From NCBI GenBank assembly GCA_037349315.1, contig JBAIAC010000027.1:13563501-13627500 (forward strand): a stretch of DNA of 64,000 nt. The letters run 5' to 3'. The translations under genes and the position numbers were made by a program. Every line of letters starts with the position of its first letter. Position 1 is the stretch's first letter. The notes below the pieces were generated by a model. It did no database searches, was not told the origin of the DNA, and was given only the letters and a program-made list of their open reading frames with translations. Positions 46,016-56,501 of the stretch are shown here, piece after piece. The stretch comes from Chelydra serpentina. Taxonomy: Eukaryota > Chordata > Testudines > Chelydridae.

Positions 46016-47580
46016 GCAGAGGGGTTACAATTATATTTTTGATTTCTATTGTCAAAGAGCCAGACCATGTCCTGTAAGACCTGCATAGGAGGCTCTCTCC
46101 TTTCATGAGATGAAAGGGGGGGGGGTGGGAAATCGAGAGCTGGCAACCATCCAAGGGGAATCATCTCAGCAGCCTCCGATGAGTTAGGTAACTGGAGCTG
46201 TAAAAGACCACTGGAAGAGGCATGCATCAGGATGTTGTCCGAGAGCCAGAGAGAAGAGCACCTCACGCTAATGTGGCAACCCATCTCCCTCAAAGACAGC
46301 CCTGGTCTGTGGGGTTTCAGAGGAGCAGCGGGGGCTGGGGCAGAAACTTTTTCATTCCATGAACAGAAACAGTTTTATCTCATTTCAAAGGCCCCTTTCT
46401 GCGGGTTTTTCTGCAGGGAAAGGAGGGCAATGAAGCCCATGTATGCCCCCCCACAGAGAAAAGAGGAGGTTGTATGTGCCCTGATTAGCCAGACAAAACC
46501 ATCACAGTAACTCTACACGAGAGCAGAACAGATCAACCCAGGGTAACTGCATCCTGTACTTTTAGTGATGGACCACTGCAGAAGTGGCCAGTAAGCAAAT
46601 ATTAGACACATAAAAGGGGCGTACAATAAGGGATCATGAGGGTGGTATGTCTACTTCATTTTGAGTCTGTATAACTAAAAATCCCAGTTTTTATTATCAG
46701 CACACCACCATCGGGGGACTGGCAGGCAACATATCACCGCTGCACTGCGCTGCCGAGGCTCACCCCCAAGAATCATCGGTTAGGACTCACGTGGACGGAG
46801 GGGCTATGTTCTGTGCGGAGATGTAATGTGACACACCAGCATCTGGCTGGCACACAAACAAGGCAGGCTTTCATCCTCTCAGACAGAGCCACACAGTGAA
46901 AGAAACATTGTCGTCTATTTTTAACGTTTCTAATTGTTTGCAAGTCTGAGGATCTACCCGGGAGGAATTTGCTTTTACCCTTCACTGCTCCAACAGCACA
47001 GTTTCTACATCTAAATCAACTGTCCCAAAACACCAAACATCTGAAACAGAAACTAATTTCAATATTTTGTATTATTGCTCAACTGCTGTTTGAGTATCCA
47101 TTTGAACTTCAATAACAGATTTCAGAGAATGGTTTGAAGGGATAGAAAAGGTATAGTCAAGTTGCATATTACTGCCTATGTAAATAAAATACTCGAACTA
47201 ACTGGGAACAATTCCCCTTGATTTGCATGAGCTCTGTCAGTGAAATACACTGCGAACAGTTGGGATGTGCGACCATGTTTCCTACCATTTTCTCCCTATG
47301 TTAATTTTCAACAGTGCTGCCTTACAGTGACACCTGTAGGAAGAGTGGTGAGAAGAGGAAAAAAAGATTTTCCTTTGTAAAAAACCCCACAAATTTCACA
47401 CTGGCCATTGCTTGTCAGTGTCTGTTTCTGAAGTGTATGGACAGCCTGCATAATTTTTAGCCTCAAACCATGAAAAGGCCTGGTAGGCCAAAAGGATGTA
47501 GGCATTTGAGACTGATGAAACGTGCCCTGAAATAAAATTTATTTTGATTTCTGCTCATAAAATAAAATCTAGGTGCAAGA
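46016..47580. other. No recognisable feature
   Basis: A G10 run near 46117 is the only simple tract. Confidence 0.45.
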
Positions 47581-47586
47581 AAGGTG

Positions 47587-47764
47587 GGATGGGATAGCTC
47601 AATGGTTTGAGCATTGGCCTGCTAAACCCAGGGTTGAGAGTTCAATCCTTGAGGGGGCCATTTAGGGATCTGGGGCAAAAATTGGGGATTGGTCCTGCTT
47701 TGAGCAGGGGGCTGGACTAGATGACCTCCTAAGGTCCCTTTCAACCCTGATATTCTATGATTCT
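47587..47764 (+). mobile_element. Complete tRNA-derived SINE with CR1 tail (tortoise Pol III/Cry type)
   Basis: The head GGGATAGCTCAATGG holds an A box (TAGCTCAATGG, 47595-47605), and GGTTGAGAGTTCAATCC (47632-47648) is the B box. Both are internal RNA polymerase III promoter elements of a tRNA-like gene. A tRNA-unrelated middle follows, then GACTAGATGACCTCCTAAGG, TCCCTTTCAACCCTG and ATTCTATGATTCT, which is the CR1 3' end. CR1 reverse transcriptase is thought to recognise that tail and mobilise the SINE. Flanks AAAGGTG and AAGGGTG hint at a target duplication. This family is known from turtles and is the best taxonomic marker here. Confidence 0.9.
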
Positions 47765-47767
47765 AAG

Positions 47768-48105
47768 GGTGTTTTCCCAAATTGTACACCCCAAATATAG
47801 ATCTGGTCCAAACCTACTCCCTACTTGGGGGACTACCTTTACTGTTAACAAGGTAATAACAAAAACTTCACACTAAGGTTTCTCCACAGCTTAGTTTATT
47901 TTAGGGGTTTCCCTTGCAGACAACCATCTGCCTCGGACTCTATTTCTTTTCCATCAGTGCGACAGAGACACATTTTTCTTATCGTTCGGTCTAAAATGAG
48001 TAAAAACCAACCTGATCTGACACCAGTGTTAGTCAGTAAAATTGTACTAAGTACATTAAACAAAAATTACTAGGTCAGAATGTGTGGAAATTCTTTAAGT
48101 TATTC
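47768..48105. other. No recognisable feature
   Basis: Short unannotated stretch between the SINE and the LTR. Confidence 0.4.
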
Positions 48106-48109
48106 CCCT

Positions 48110-48404
48110 TGTAGAGTGTTTGGGGTGCAATTAGGGTGACCAGATGATAGGTAAAAAAATATCGCGACACTCACCTGGCACATCCCGGTCTTTGGCGGCA
48201 CTTCGGCAGCAGGTCCTTCAGTCGCTGACGGTTGTCGGTGGTGGGTAATAAATCTTGCCGCCGAAGAAAGATGTACCCGCCGCCGAAGTGCCGCCAACAA
48301 CCATCAGCGACTGGAGGACCTGCCGCCAAAGTGCCGCCGAAGACCCAGATGTGCCGGGTGAGTGTAACAATTGAAAAGGCACTCTCCCTACCTGTCACTG
48401 CCAC

Positions 48405-48440
<36 letters not shown>

Positions 48441-49850
48441 TGCCCGAAATATCGGGACAAATGGCATCCCAACCGTACTTCGGTCAGGACGCAGGACAAA
48501 CTGCTCGATATAGGGACGTCTGGTCACCCTAGGTGCAATCCAGACTAGTGACGGGTTGCATCACCACCTACCCTATAACCCTGTGTGCCCCAAAAGCTTT
48601 GCTACTTTAACTTCCTGCCTGAGATGTTGACAGTCAGCAACAAGCATGCACATCACACCCGGATTGTCTGCATATAACAGCAACCCGGGTCCAGCAACAC
48701 AGCAGTCACACTCCCTGATCTCTACCAGCCTTGGCTACTGCTTGCAGGCTGACCCCAACATGCTCCCAGTTCTCAGTTTTCCCAAAACCATGTGCTCCAT
48801 AATGTCCACCCCTCTCTTGGACAGTTCAGAGACATAAGGTTTGTTTGTTCTTGCGAAGCACATCAGAGTTTATTAGCTTAGCCGGGGTAAATACACCCTT
48901 CCATTTAAACACACCATTGTGTTGGTTAATATTAATAGTTTAAAAAGTTTATTAACAAAAGAAGATAAACCTGAATTCATTTAAAATCCTAAGAGATAAA
49001 TTTAGAAAGGATAATAAGCAAATAAAAGTGAAAACACGCATCTAAAACTCTGAAACAATCTAGCAAGGCTTTGTTCAAGATGGTTTCTGCTCACCAATCT
49101 TCCTTCTTCCCAACCAGGGTTGACTCTCTGTCAGGAGCTTCCACAGAAGCACAAGGGGCTGGTTTACCAAGTCTTCCTGGATGAAAGATCTTTGGCTAAG
49201 CAAGTCTCACTTATATTCAGTTCGAGAGACTTCAACCTCCCCTTGATTGAAGGACCCATCTTTCTCACCATGCAAGAGCTCTATTCCCTTGTGTCTGCCT
49301 AGTGATGGATGCCAAAGATGGCGTCTGTTTTTGCTTATATCTTCCCAAATTCAGCAACTTTGTTTCAAGATATAGGATGACCTCATACTGTTCTTCCCTT
49401 CCTTTGGACTTCCCATCCCCCTGGATGATTTCTATGTGAATGGGCTTCCATTGTTTTTGGTCACACCTTGCTTAATCTCACTGTCTACAATCAGCTGATT
49501 CAATTGCTTATCACTTGAGCTTCTACTCCTCCATACTCATCTTTATAGACCAGTAAACCTTTGCAATGTATTCTTTGAAAAGTAAAACCCAGGCCACGTA
49601 TATCCCATGCTATCTACTCCCACCACAGTATTTCCCATTCAAAAAACTTCATTAACTTACTGTTAAGTCTGTAAGTAAACAATTCCTTATTAAAATACAT
49701 ATGATGAATTTGTCCATGCTGAGTTAGATTAATTCATATTTTATTGCCTTTGTGCATCACACGATCACTTTACAATACTGACATGTGAAAATGCACATTA
49801 TATATTCCAAACTTTATACTGACCTACAAGACAAACTCCTTCAACATAAA
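48110..49850 (-). mobile_element. Probable LTR (minus strand) with nested hAT; right end uncertain
   Basis: The left end TGTAGAGTG lies 22 bp before CAGACTAGTGA once the nested hAT is removed. The LTR at 56502 has the same spacing from TGTGACATACC to CCAGACTAGTGA, and both share CACC/TACCAGCCTTGG(C/T)TA further in. AGTTTATTAAC at 48949 gives AATAAA on the minus strand. The right end is not resolved and may lie anywhere from 49490 to 49850. Confidence 0.5.
48132..48531. mobile_element. hAT element, TAGGGTGACCAGAT family (400 bp), inside an LTR
   Basis: The ends TAGGGTGACCAGATGA and ACGTCTGGTCACCCTA are inverted repeats. GGTGCAAT flanks both sides (48124-48131 and 48532-48539). Inside, 48183-48240 (TCTTTGGCGGCACTTCGGCA onward) is an inverted copy of 48285-48345, and an uninterrupted A30 run lies at 48408-48437. 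Confidence 0.9.
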
Positions 49851-50330
49851 TATCACTAATATATGGGTTTCTGCTGCTATGTAATGTACAGAATTAATGA
49901 CATATATGTTACATATGCTTAAAGAGCTTGCAAATGTGTTTTGTGGTTCAGAGCTAAGTTCATTATTTGAATACAAGATGTGAGTTTTCACGTTTACATT
50001 CTATACGGTTATAAGTAAATCGTGTACACACAAGAGTGTGCACACAATTTCATTTTAACAGAATCAACCTAACAGAATACAGTATACTAAAACACACAGG
50101 ACTGGAAACACTCGCCAAGAATGTATTTTGCTCCCATCTACACATCAGTTTACAACGTAGTACTCAAGTCATTTTTAGAGCTTACTGCTAACAGTTTTCT
50201 TCATATGCATCTATATATGACTTGAGAAGTTCAGTGTTAATATGCACTCCAAGCTATGGGAAAAAATGCATAACCATTGCCACCAAAAGCAGGATGAAGG
50301 AAATTCAAGGAGACCTAATAAAAAAATTGA
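49851..50330. other. No recognisable feature
   Basis: AT-rich; it may include the distal part of the LTR upstream. Confidence 0.35.
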
Positions 50331-50818
50331 AAATAAACTAGGGCTGTCAAGTGATTAGAAAAATTAATCACAATTAAACGCACTGTTAAACAATAGAATA
50401 CAATTTATTTTAGATTTTTTGGATGTTTTCTACATTTTCAAATATAATAATTTCAATTACAACACAGAATACAAAGTGTACAGTGCTTACTTTATTTTTG
50501 ATTACAAATATTTTTTTATTTTTTACAGTGAAAATATTTCAATTCACCTCATACACGTACTGTAGTGCAATCTCTTGATCATGAAAGTTGAACTTACAAA
50601 TGTAGAATGATGTACAAAAAAATGGCATTCAAAAATAAAACTATGTAAAACTTCAGAGCCTACAAGTGCACCCAGTCCTACTTCTTGCTCAGCCAATCAC
50701 GCAGACAAACACGTTTGTTTACATTTGCAGGAGATAATGCTGCCTGCTTCTTGTTTACAAGGTCACCTGAAAGTGAGAACAGGTGTTCACATTGCACTGT
50801 TGTAGCTGGCATTGCAAG

Positions 50819-51525
50819 AAACCCTGTTGCCTACTCTGTCCCCATATCTACTCTAGCAACACCATCACAGGACCCAACCACATCAGCCACACCATCAGGG
50901 GCTCATTCACCTGCACATCTACCAATGCGATATATGCCATCATGTGCCAGCAATGCCCCTCTGCCATGTACATTGGCCAAACTGGACAGTCGCTACGTAA
51001 TAAATGGACACAAAAATCAGACATCAGGAATGGTAACATACAAAAGCCAGTAGGAGAACACTTCAATCTCCCTGGACATTCAATAACAGATTTAACAGTA
51101 GCCATCCTTCAACAAAAAAAAGTCAAAAAAAGACTTCAAAGAGAAACTGCTGAGCTACAATTCATTTGCAAACTTAACACCATCAATTTGGGCTTGAATA
51201 GGGACTGGGAGTGGCTGGCTCACTACAAAAGCAGGTTTTCCCTCTGTTGGTATTGACACCTCCTCATCAATTATTGGGAGTGGACTACATCCACCCTGAC
51301 TGAATTGGCCCTGCCAACACAGGTTCTCCACTTGTAAGGTAACTCTCTTCTCTTCATGTGCCAGTATATTTATGCCTGCATCTGTAATTTTCACTCCATG
51401 CATCTGAAGAAGTGGGTTTTTTACCTACGAAAGCTTATGCCCAAATAAATCTGTTAGTCTTTAAGGTGCCACCAGACTCCTCATTGTTTTTGTAGATACA
51501 GACTAACACGGCTGCCCCTCTGATA
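50819..51525 (+). mobile_element. Penelope-like element D inside the hAT composite
   Basis: The insert starts AAACCCTGTTGCCTACTCTG and ends with the standard tail AAATAAATCTGTTAGTC, then ACAGACTAACACGGCTGCCC. The hAT sequence breaks after GGCATTGCAAG (50818) and resumes at ATTCACATGTCCCTTC (51531). Comparison with the right arm shows about 26 bp of hAT sequence missing at the junction. This is a 5'-truncated copy, and the best preserved of the four in the window. Confidence 0.75.
50845..51256 (+). pseudogene. GIY-YIG-type C-terminal domain of Penelope-like element D
   Basis: The plus-strand frame reads [20 protein letters not shown], then [11 protein letters not shown], then KPVGEHFNLPGHSITDL, RLQRETAELQFICKLNTINL and WEWLAHYKS, ending in a stop after 51253. 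IYAIM and YIG form the two strands that name the GIY-YIG fold; the glutamate in GEHF is a candidate for the metal-binding residue. In copy D the segment after GQSL (RNKWTQKSDIRN) differs from RINGHK in A and B, as two compensating small indels would produce. The reverse transcriptase half is missing. The first 60 bases of the open frame are hAT sequence. Confidence 0.65.
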
Positions 51526-52033
51526 TAAAGATTCACATGTCCCTTCATGCTTCAACCACCAATCCAGAGGACATGCTTTCATGCTGATGATGGGTTCTGC
51601 TTGATAACAATCCAAAGCAGTGCAGGCTGATGCATGTTCATTTTCATCATCTGAGTCAGATGCCACCAGCAGAAGGCCGATTTTCTTTTTTGGTGGTTTG
51701 GGTTCTGCAGTTTCCGCATCCCAGTGTTGCTCTTTTAAGACTTCCAAAAGGCATGCTCCACACCTCGTTCCTCTCAGATTTTGGATGGCACTTCAGATTC
51801 TTAAACCTTGGGTCAAGTGCTGTAGCTATCTTTAGAAATCTTACATCAGTACCTTCTTTGCATTTTGTCAAATCTGCTATGAAAGTGTTCTTAAAATGAA
51901 CATGTGCTGGGTCATCATCCAAGACTGCTACAACATGAAATATATGCAGAATGCAGGTAAAACAGAGCAGGAGACATAATTCTCCCCCCAAGGAGTACGG
52001 TCATAAATTTAATTGACATTCTTTTTTTAATGA

Positions 52034-52254
52034 GTGTTATCAGCATGGAAGCATGTCCTCTGGAATGGTGGCAGGAGCATGAAGGGGCATAGGAATGTTT
52101 ACCATATCTGGCATGTAAATACCTTGCTACAAAAGTGCCAAGCTAATGCCTGTTCTCACTTTCAGGTGACATTGTAAATAAAAAGCAGGCAGCAGCATCT
52201 CCCATCAATGTAAACAAACTTCTCGGTCTTGGCGATTAGCAGAATAAGAAATAG
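52034..52254 (+). pseudogene. hAT transposase C-terminal remnant, right arm (plus strand)
   Basis: The plus-strand frame gives ISMEACPLEWWQEHEGA and a stop. After a frame change and roughly 40 bp it gives CLFSLSGDIVNKKQAAASPI and NVNKLLGLGD, ending at TAG 52252-52254. This is the same dimerisation domain as in the left arm (LFSLSGDLVNKKQAALSP) but on the opposite strand. It covers only the last 70 or so codons. Confidence 0.75.
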
Positions 52255-52666
52255 GACTGAATGGACTTGTAGGCTCTAAAGTTTTACACGGTTTTGTTTT
52301 TGAGTGCAGTTACGTAACCAAAAAAAAAATCGGCATTTGTAAGTTAAACTTCCACGATATAGAAATTGCACTTTAGTACTTGTAGAAGGTGAATTGAAAA
52401 ATACTATTTCTTTTATTAATCATTTTTACGGTGCATATATTTGTAATCAAAAATAATAATATAAAGTGAGCATTGTGCACTTTGTATTCTGTGTTGTAAT
52501 TGAATCAATATTGAAAATGTAGAAAAATATCCACAAATATTTAATACATTTCAATTGGTATTCTATTTTTATAAGTGATTAATCACAATTATTTTTTTTA
52601 ATCATGATTATTTTTTTAGTTAATCGTGTGAGTTAACTGCAATTAATTCACAGCCCTAAAATAAAC

Positions 52667-53840
52667 CTTATCACATTGCAGAAAGGGAAAAGAAAAGACC
52701 AGAAGTGGCAAAAGACATAGGCGTAATACCAACAATGCACAAGTAAAGAGCAGAATTCCATCTTCAAAAATCCAAAGCCCGAAGGCAATTATTTTATTCT
52801 AAAACTTTACAAAATATATGCCAGGCATGAAGATGCTGCCTGTGAATTGAAAATAGGGCTTTGGAGCTCTGCTTTCTAAATAATTACTTGATTCGATTTG
52901 AGTACATCTCATTTTTGATTTGCAGAAGACTTACAAGATGCAAGAGGAGAACAGAGATATGTTTAATTGCTAATTATATTGTTGAGCCATGTTTCAAGTT
53001 TCAGCATTAGCATCTCAAGGTAGACCACCACCACAACCCTTTAAAAGGTTTAAAACCTTTATTTCAAATGATCTTTTAATATATATTACTGTTGCTTCAG
53101 TTTCCTTTGTTTTTAAAGGTCTTCGCTTGCATTCACCGTACATTTCAAAGCAGCAAGAAAGTGGAACGCAACAACTCTTTACATTGCCTTGTATCAAGGA
53201 GGATAACAAATCACTGAGCACACTTTAATTCAACATTCATCAGTCAAGTGCGGACTCCTCTGGAGTGGTACACACCAACTGTTTTAACAGCACACTACAT
53301 CACAATTTCCAGTGACACAAAGGCCACTTTACATCACTCTGACACCCTTAAAGTGGGTAGAAATAGTCCCCTGAGCCTACCCTCTGCCAAGGAGGCCTAC
53401 TCATCTGGTATAAAGGATCTACATGAGCTCTGTTTCTATGCAGTGCACTCCACCAGAGCTATTCTCACCACAGGAGCCATATTAAGCACAGCATAAAGTA
53501 GAAGGCCTTTATGCAGCTTTCACTTAAACCAGGGCTGGGCAGGACCCTGACTATTTTGAGTACACAGGTAACAAATCCAACGTTGTCCTACCCCTCCACC
53601 CCCGTGTTCCTGCCCCAAATGCAAAAATGGAGTAATGGACAATTTGGACAGAAAGGGATAGTACTAAGAATTTAAGGTGGGTAGAATGCAATTATTTATA
53701 ATGAATTTACCTCGGATATTGGGTCTAAAACCTGCCCTCTTGTGAAAAGTGTCATTGGATATTTCCTGATAGAAGTGCTCAGACGTTCAGTCTTGCGTTG
53801 AAATCTAAATACAGTGCTTTCAGCCATAGAATGCCCCCTA
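52667..53840. other. No recognisable feature
   Basis: Frames at 52989-53228 and 53248-53496 lack motifs. CAGGGCTGGGCAGGACCCTG near 53530 is a short palindrome resembling a hAT end but without partner or duplication. Confidence 0.4.
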
Positions 53841-53847
53841 TACCTAC

Positions 53848-54141
53848 GGGCATGTCTACACTTACCTCCAGAGCGAATGATCCAGCAGGAGTCGATTTAT
53901 CGCAGCTAGTGAAGACGTGATAAATCGACCGCCGAGCGCTCTCCCGTCGACTCCGGTACTCCACCGGAGTGAGAAACGTAGGCGGAGTAGACGGGGAGAG
54001 CGTCAGCAGTCAACCTACCACAGTGAAGACACCGTGGTAAGTAACTAAGTACGTCGACTTCAGCTACTCTATTTTCATAGCTGAAGTTACGTAACTTAGA
54101 CCAACTTAGCTCGCCCTCCCGTCCCCAGTATAGATGAGGCC
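53848..54141. mobile_element. Harbinger-like MITE (about 294 bp)
   Basis: The left end GGGCATGTCTACACTTACC and the right end CCAGTATAGATGAGGCC pair imperfectly; the flanking 3-mers (TAC and TGA) are altered. GTCGACTTCAGCTA and TAGCTGAAGTTACGTAAC near 54053-54092 form an internal hairpin. It shares the CTCCCGTCGACTCC word with the fragment at 28801. Confidence 0.55.
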
Positions 54142-54144
54142 TGA

Positions 54145-55678
54145 GACTCAGGGAAAAGGGGAGCATAGCAATCAGAGAAAATACAACCAACACTTTTAGC
54201 GACAAGACAACTGGGTCGTCTCCTCTCCATTCCTTAACGTCTCCCATCCCAGTACAAATCAAGCGCAACTCCATTTAGCTTATGATGTCTAACAGCACAA
54301 GGCAGTATGTATGCGTTCATTGTTAATTAGCTGCTCATTTTGCTGGCATTTTGCAATGATTCACACATATAATGAAAGCACTTTTCACAGCATGAAAAGA
54401 TTCCTCTAAAGATTGCACATGACTTCCTAGCTCTGTCTAAAATGTAAAATCCTGAAGATGTGTTTTCTGCTTGTTCAAATTTTCTCTCTTAGGTGTAACT
54501 AGTTTTCTCTCTCTCACGCTCTCTGAAAGACTGAGGTCAAAAGTTCAGCTGAAGAAATTAAATGGAAACCTCCAGGTTTTCAGATCAGCATCTCTATCAA
54601 ACTTAATAAAAGTAATGTTTATTTTGTGTTACAAAATCCATATGCCGATTCTGGTTCCTGGTATATCAAATTATTAATAAAAGGAATAAACATGCAGGGC
54701 TCAGTTCTTCAGGAAAAATATACAATTCTTTTGTGCACACGCCTGGAATCTTTTAATCAAAAATGATGCACAACAGATTTTATTTGCCAGGATGATTAAA
54801 CCTAGTTTTACACAGAAATGTGCACCACATACATCATCATCTGTGTGGTGCTGCTACTCAAAGGTTAGCTGAATAAGAAATAATCAGTTAAAAAAAACCC
54901 TCATCTTTATATTTACTAAACACTATAACTAACTTATGATTTACTTTTAAGTCATGGTTTTTGTTATTTCAGGATAATTGTTTCATCACACCTGAAACTG
55001 ATACACCCCCATGGCTTATGTGTTTATTCTAAGTGTGTTTTAGAATGTTTCAATGGGCAAAATACAACATTAAAGTTAATCTAACCTTTTCCATTCCCTC
55101 CCCCCCCTACATTTTATAAAAATTATCAATCTCCAAAATGTTTATTACACTTCTAAAAGGCTTTTTAAAAAAAATAAGATTTATATATCCATAACGTTCA
55201 CTACCGCGTAAAATACAATTTATTAGCTCTCTTCTTTGCTCTCCTTTTGCTGTTATGAGAAGGCAGCAAAAGCTATTGCAGCTGCCACTATTTGATCATA
55301 AAAAGCATGTTTCCTGACATTTTGACTACTCATTGTGTAGGCTGTTGTCAAGATGGCTGTGGTGGGCAGGATGGAAAAGCTAGTGGTACCTTTCCAAGCT
55401 CCGCTCACAAGATGCAAGTCTAAGTAGATTATGCAGATGTTCAAAGGATGACTGATTACACATACCCTCTGGGCTCACTCTCCCTCAGTGGGGCTCTGAC
55501 GGGCTCCATGAGTTTGGCTTCCCCAGGTGGGATTAATATGTCTCATTGGACTTCTTTTGATGGGGAGGCCAAACTGAAGAAGGGGGTGGGGGTGGGGGGG
55601 AGGTTCAGATGCCCTACCAGCCTCTACTAGGCCACTAGGGCTTGGCTCCTTGATTTGTGTGGGAGTGGCCACAGTACT
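54145..55678. other. No recognisable feature
   Basis: AT-rich up to 55450, then a GGGGGTGGGGGTGGG tract near 55580-55600. Confidence 0.45.
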
Positions 55679-55686
55679 CTCCCAAG

Positions 55687-55854
55687 CAGGGGCGACTCTC
55701 ACAATTTTGCCGCCCCAAGCAGTTGCCACGGCCCTGTCCCCGACGCAGGCAGTCCCAGTCCGCGGCGGCAAGGGAAGAGCAGCGGACCTGCCGCCCCATT
55801 CTCGATGCCGCCCCAAGCACCAGCTTGGAAAGCTGGTGCCTGGAGCCGGCCCTG
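55687..55854. mobile_element. hAT element, CAGGGCCGGCTC family (168 bp)
   Basis: The left end CAGGGGCGACTCTC pairs with the right end GGAGCCGGCCCTG. CTCCCAAG flanks both sides (55679-55686 and 55855-55862). TTTTGCCGCCCCAAGCAG and GCCGCCCCAAGCACCAGC are the family's internal modules. Confidence 0.9.
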
Positions 55855-55862
55855 CTCCCAAG

Positions 55863-56496
55863 CCTGCTCAGAGTGACAAAAGAAGCTGCCACAGACCCTC
55901 CTCCTCCTTTCTTCCGTGCTTGCAGGAGCATTAACAATGACCGCACGTAAGAGTATTGTCCTGTTGGGATCCAGGAAGGACCTCCCCCTAACCTAAGGGG
56001 AGGATCCACAGGTCCGGGATTCCAAATGATTGTGGGGGACAACTAATGATGTATCAGGAACAGGAGTGAGGTCACAGCGCTAAACAAAGGGAACCTGACG
56101 GGGACACCAAGCAGAGAACCCCGGACAGCACCCACTGCTCCTCGAAGGTGTCAAGCGAGCCAGCAGATGCCCAGAGGAATTCTGCCCAGATGCGTGAATG
56201 GATTGAGGAGCGGAAATAGGCCCCGCAGTCGCAGGGAACCCCTTCGCCAACCTCCTCTCTCTGGTTTTGTAGATGGCCATTTTGACTAGGGCTAGGAGGA
56301 GGTTGACAAGGAGGTCCCGCGACTTTGTGGGGGCACAGACTGGGCATCTAAATGAGCAGCCAGTGAGATGAATGAGGGCAGTTCACCTTGGTGGGGTTGA
56401 AGTCCACCATTTGGGGGGGGGGGGGGAGGGGGGGAGGGAGGTAGCACTTATTGCCCATGAGAGATATTGCTTAAAGCTCTACAAAGACAGGCAGAC
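55863..56496. other. No gene; long G-run at 56413-56440
   Basis: TTGGGGGGGGGGGGGGAGGG continues as GGGGAGGGAGG. The remaining sequence has no recognised feature. Confidence 0.45.
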
Positions 56497-56501
56497 ATTA
56501 C

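Larger units (their letters stand above)
50678..51925 (-). pseudogene. hAT transposase C-terminal remnant, left arm (minus strand), interrupted
   Basis: Minus-strand translation in order gives DDDPAHVHFKNTFIADL, then FLKIATALDPRFKNLK (the conserved ALDPRFK segment of hAT transposases). A frame change near 51740 leads into EVLKEQHWDAETAEPKPPKK, LLVASDSDDENEHAS and ACPLDWWLKHEG. After the Penelope-like insertion (50819-51525) it resumes with LFSLSGDLVNKKQAALSP, the C-terminal dimerisation domain, and a stop at 50680-50678. The N-terminal BED finger and the first catalytic residues are absent, so the protein cannot act. The hAT C-terminal half normally supplies dimerisation and the last catalytic glutamate. 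Confidence 0.8.
50339..52658. mobile_element. Foldback hAT composite: two inverted transposase 3' ends in one unit
   Basis: The unit begins TAGGGCTGTCAAG and ends CACAGCCCTA, and is flanked by a perfect AAATAAAC duplication (50331-50338 and 52659-52666). Unlike an ordinary hAT, the arms match each other well beyond the short terminal repeat. Left-arm words TTACAACACAGAATACAAAG, CAATTCACCT and GTCACCTGAAAGTGAGAACA recur in reverse complement in the right arm (CTTTGTATTCTGTGTTGTAA near 52481, AGGTGAATTG near 52387, TGTTCTCACTTTCAGGTGAC near 52151). The arms extend about 480 bp on the left (resuming after the Penelope-like insert) and 625 bp on the right. Each arm ends in the C-terminus of a hAT transposase pointing outward. 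The interior is further disrupted by a Penelope-like element at 50819-51525. Confidence 0.85.

Noticed and set aside
47587..47764. tRNA gene
   Set aside because: The A and B boxes are present, but the arms do not form a full cloverleaf and a CR1 tail follows, so it is a SINE.
53530..53549. CAGGGCTGGGCAGGACCCTG as a minimal hAT element
   Set aside because: It is a short palindrome without internal sequence, and no flanking 8-bp duplication was found.
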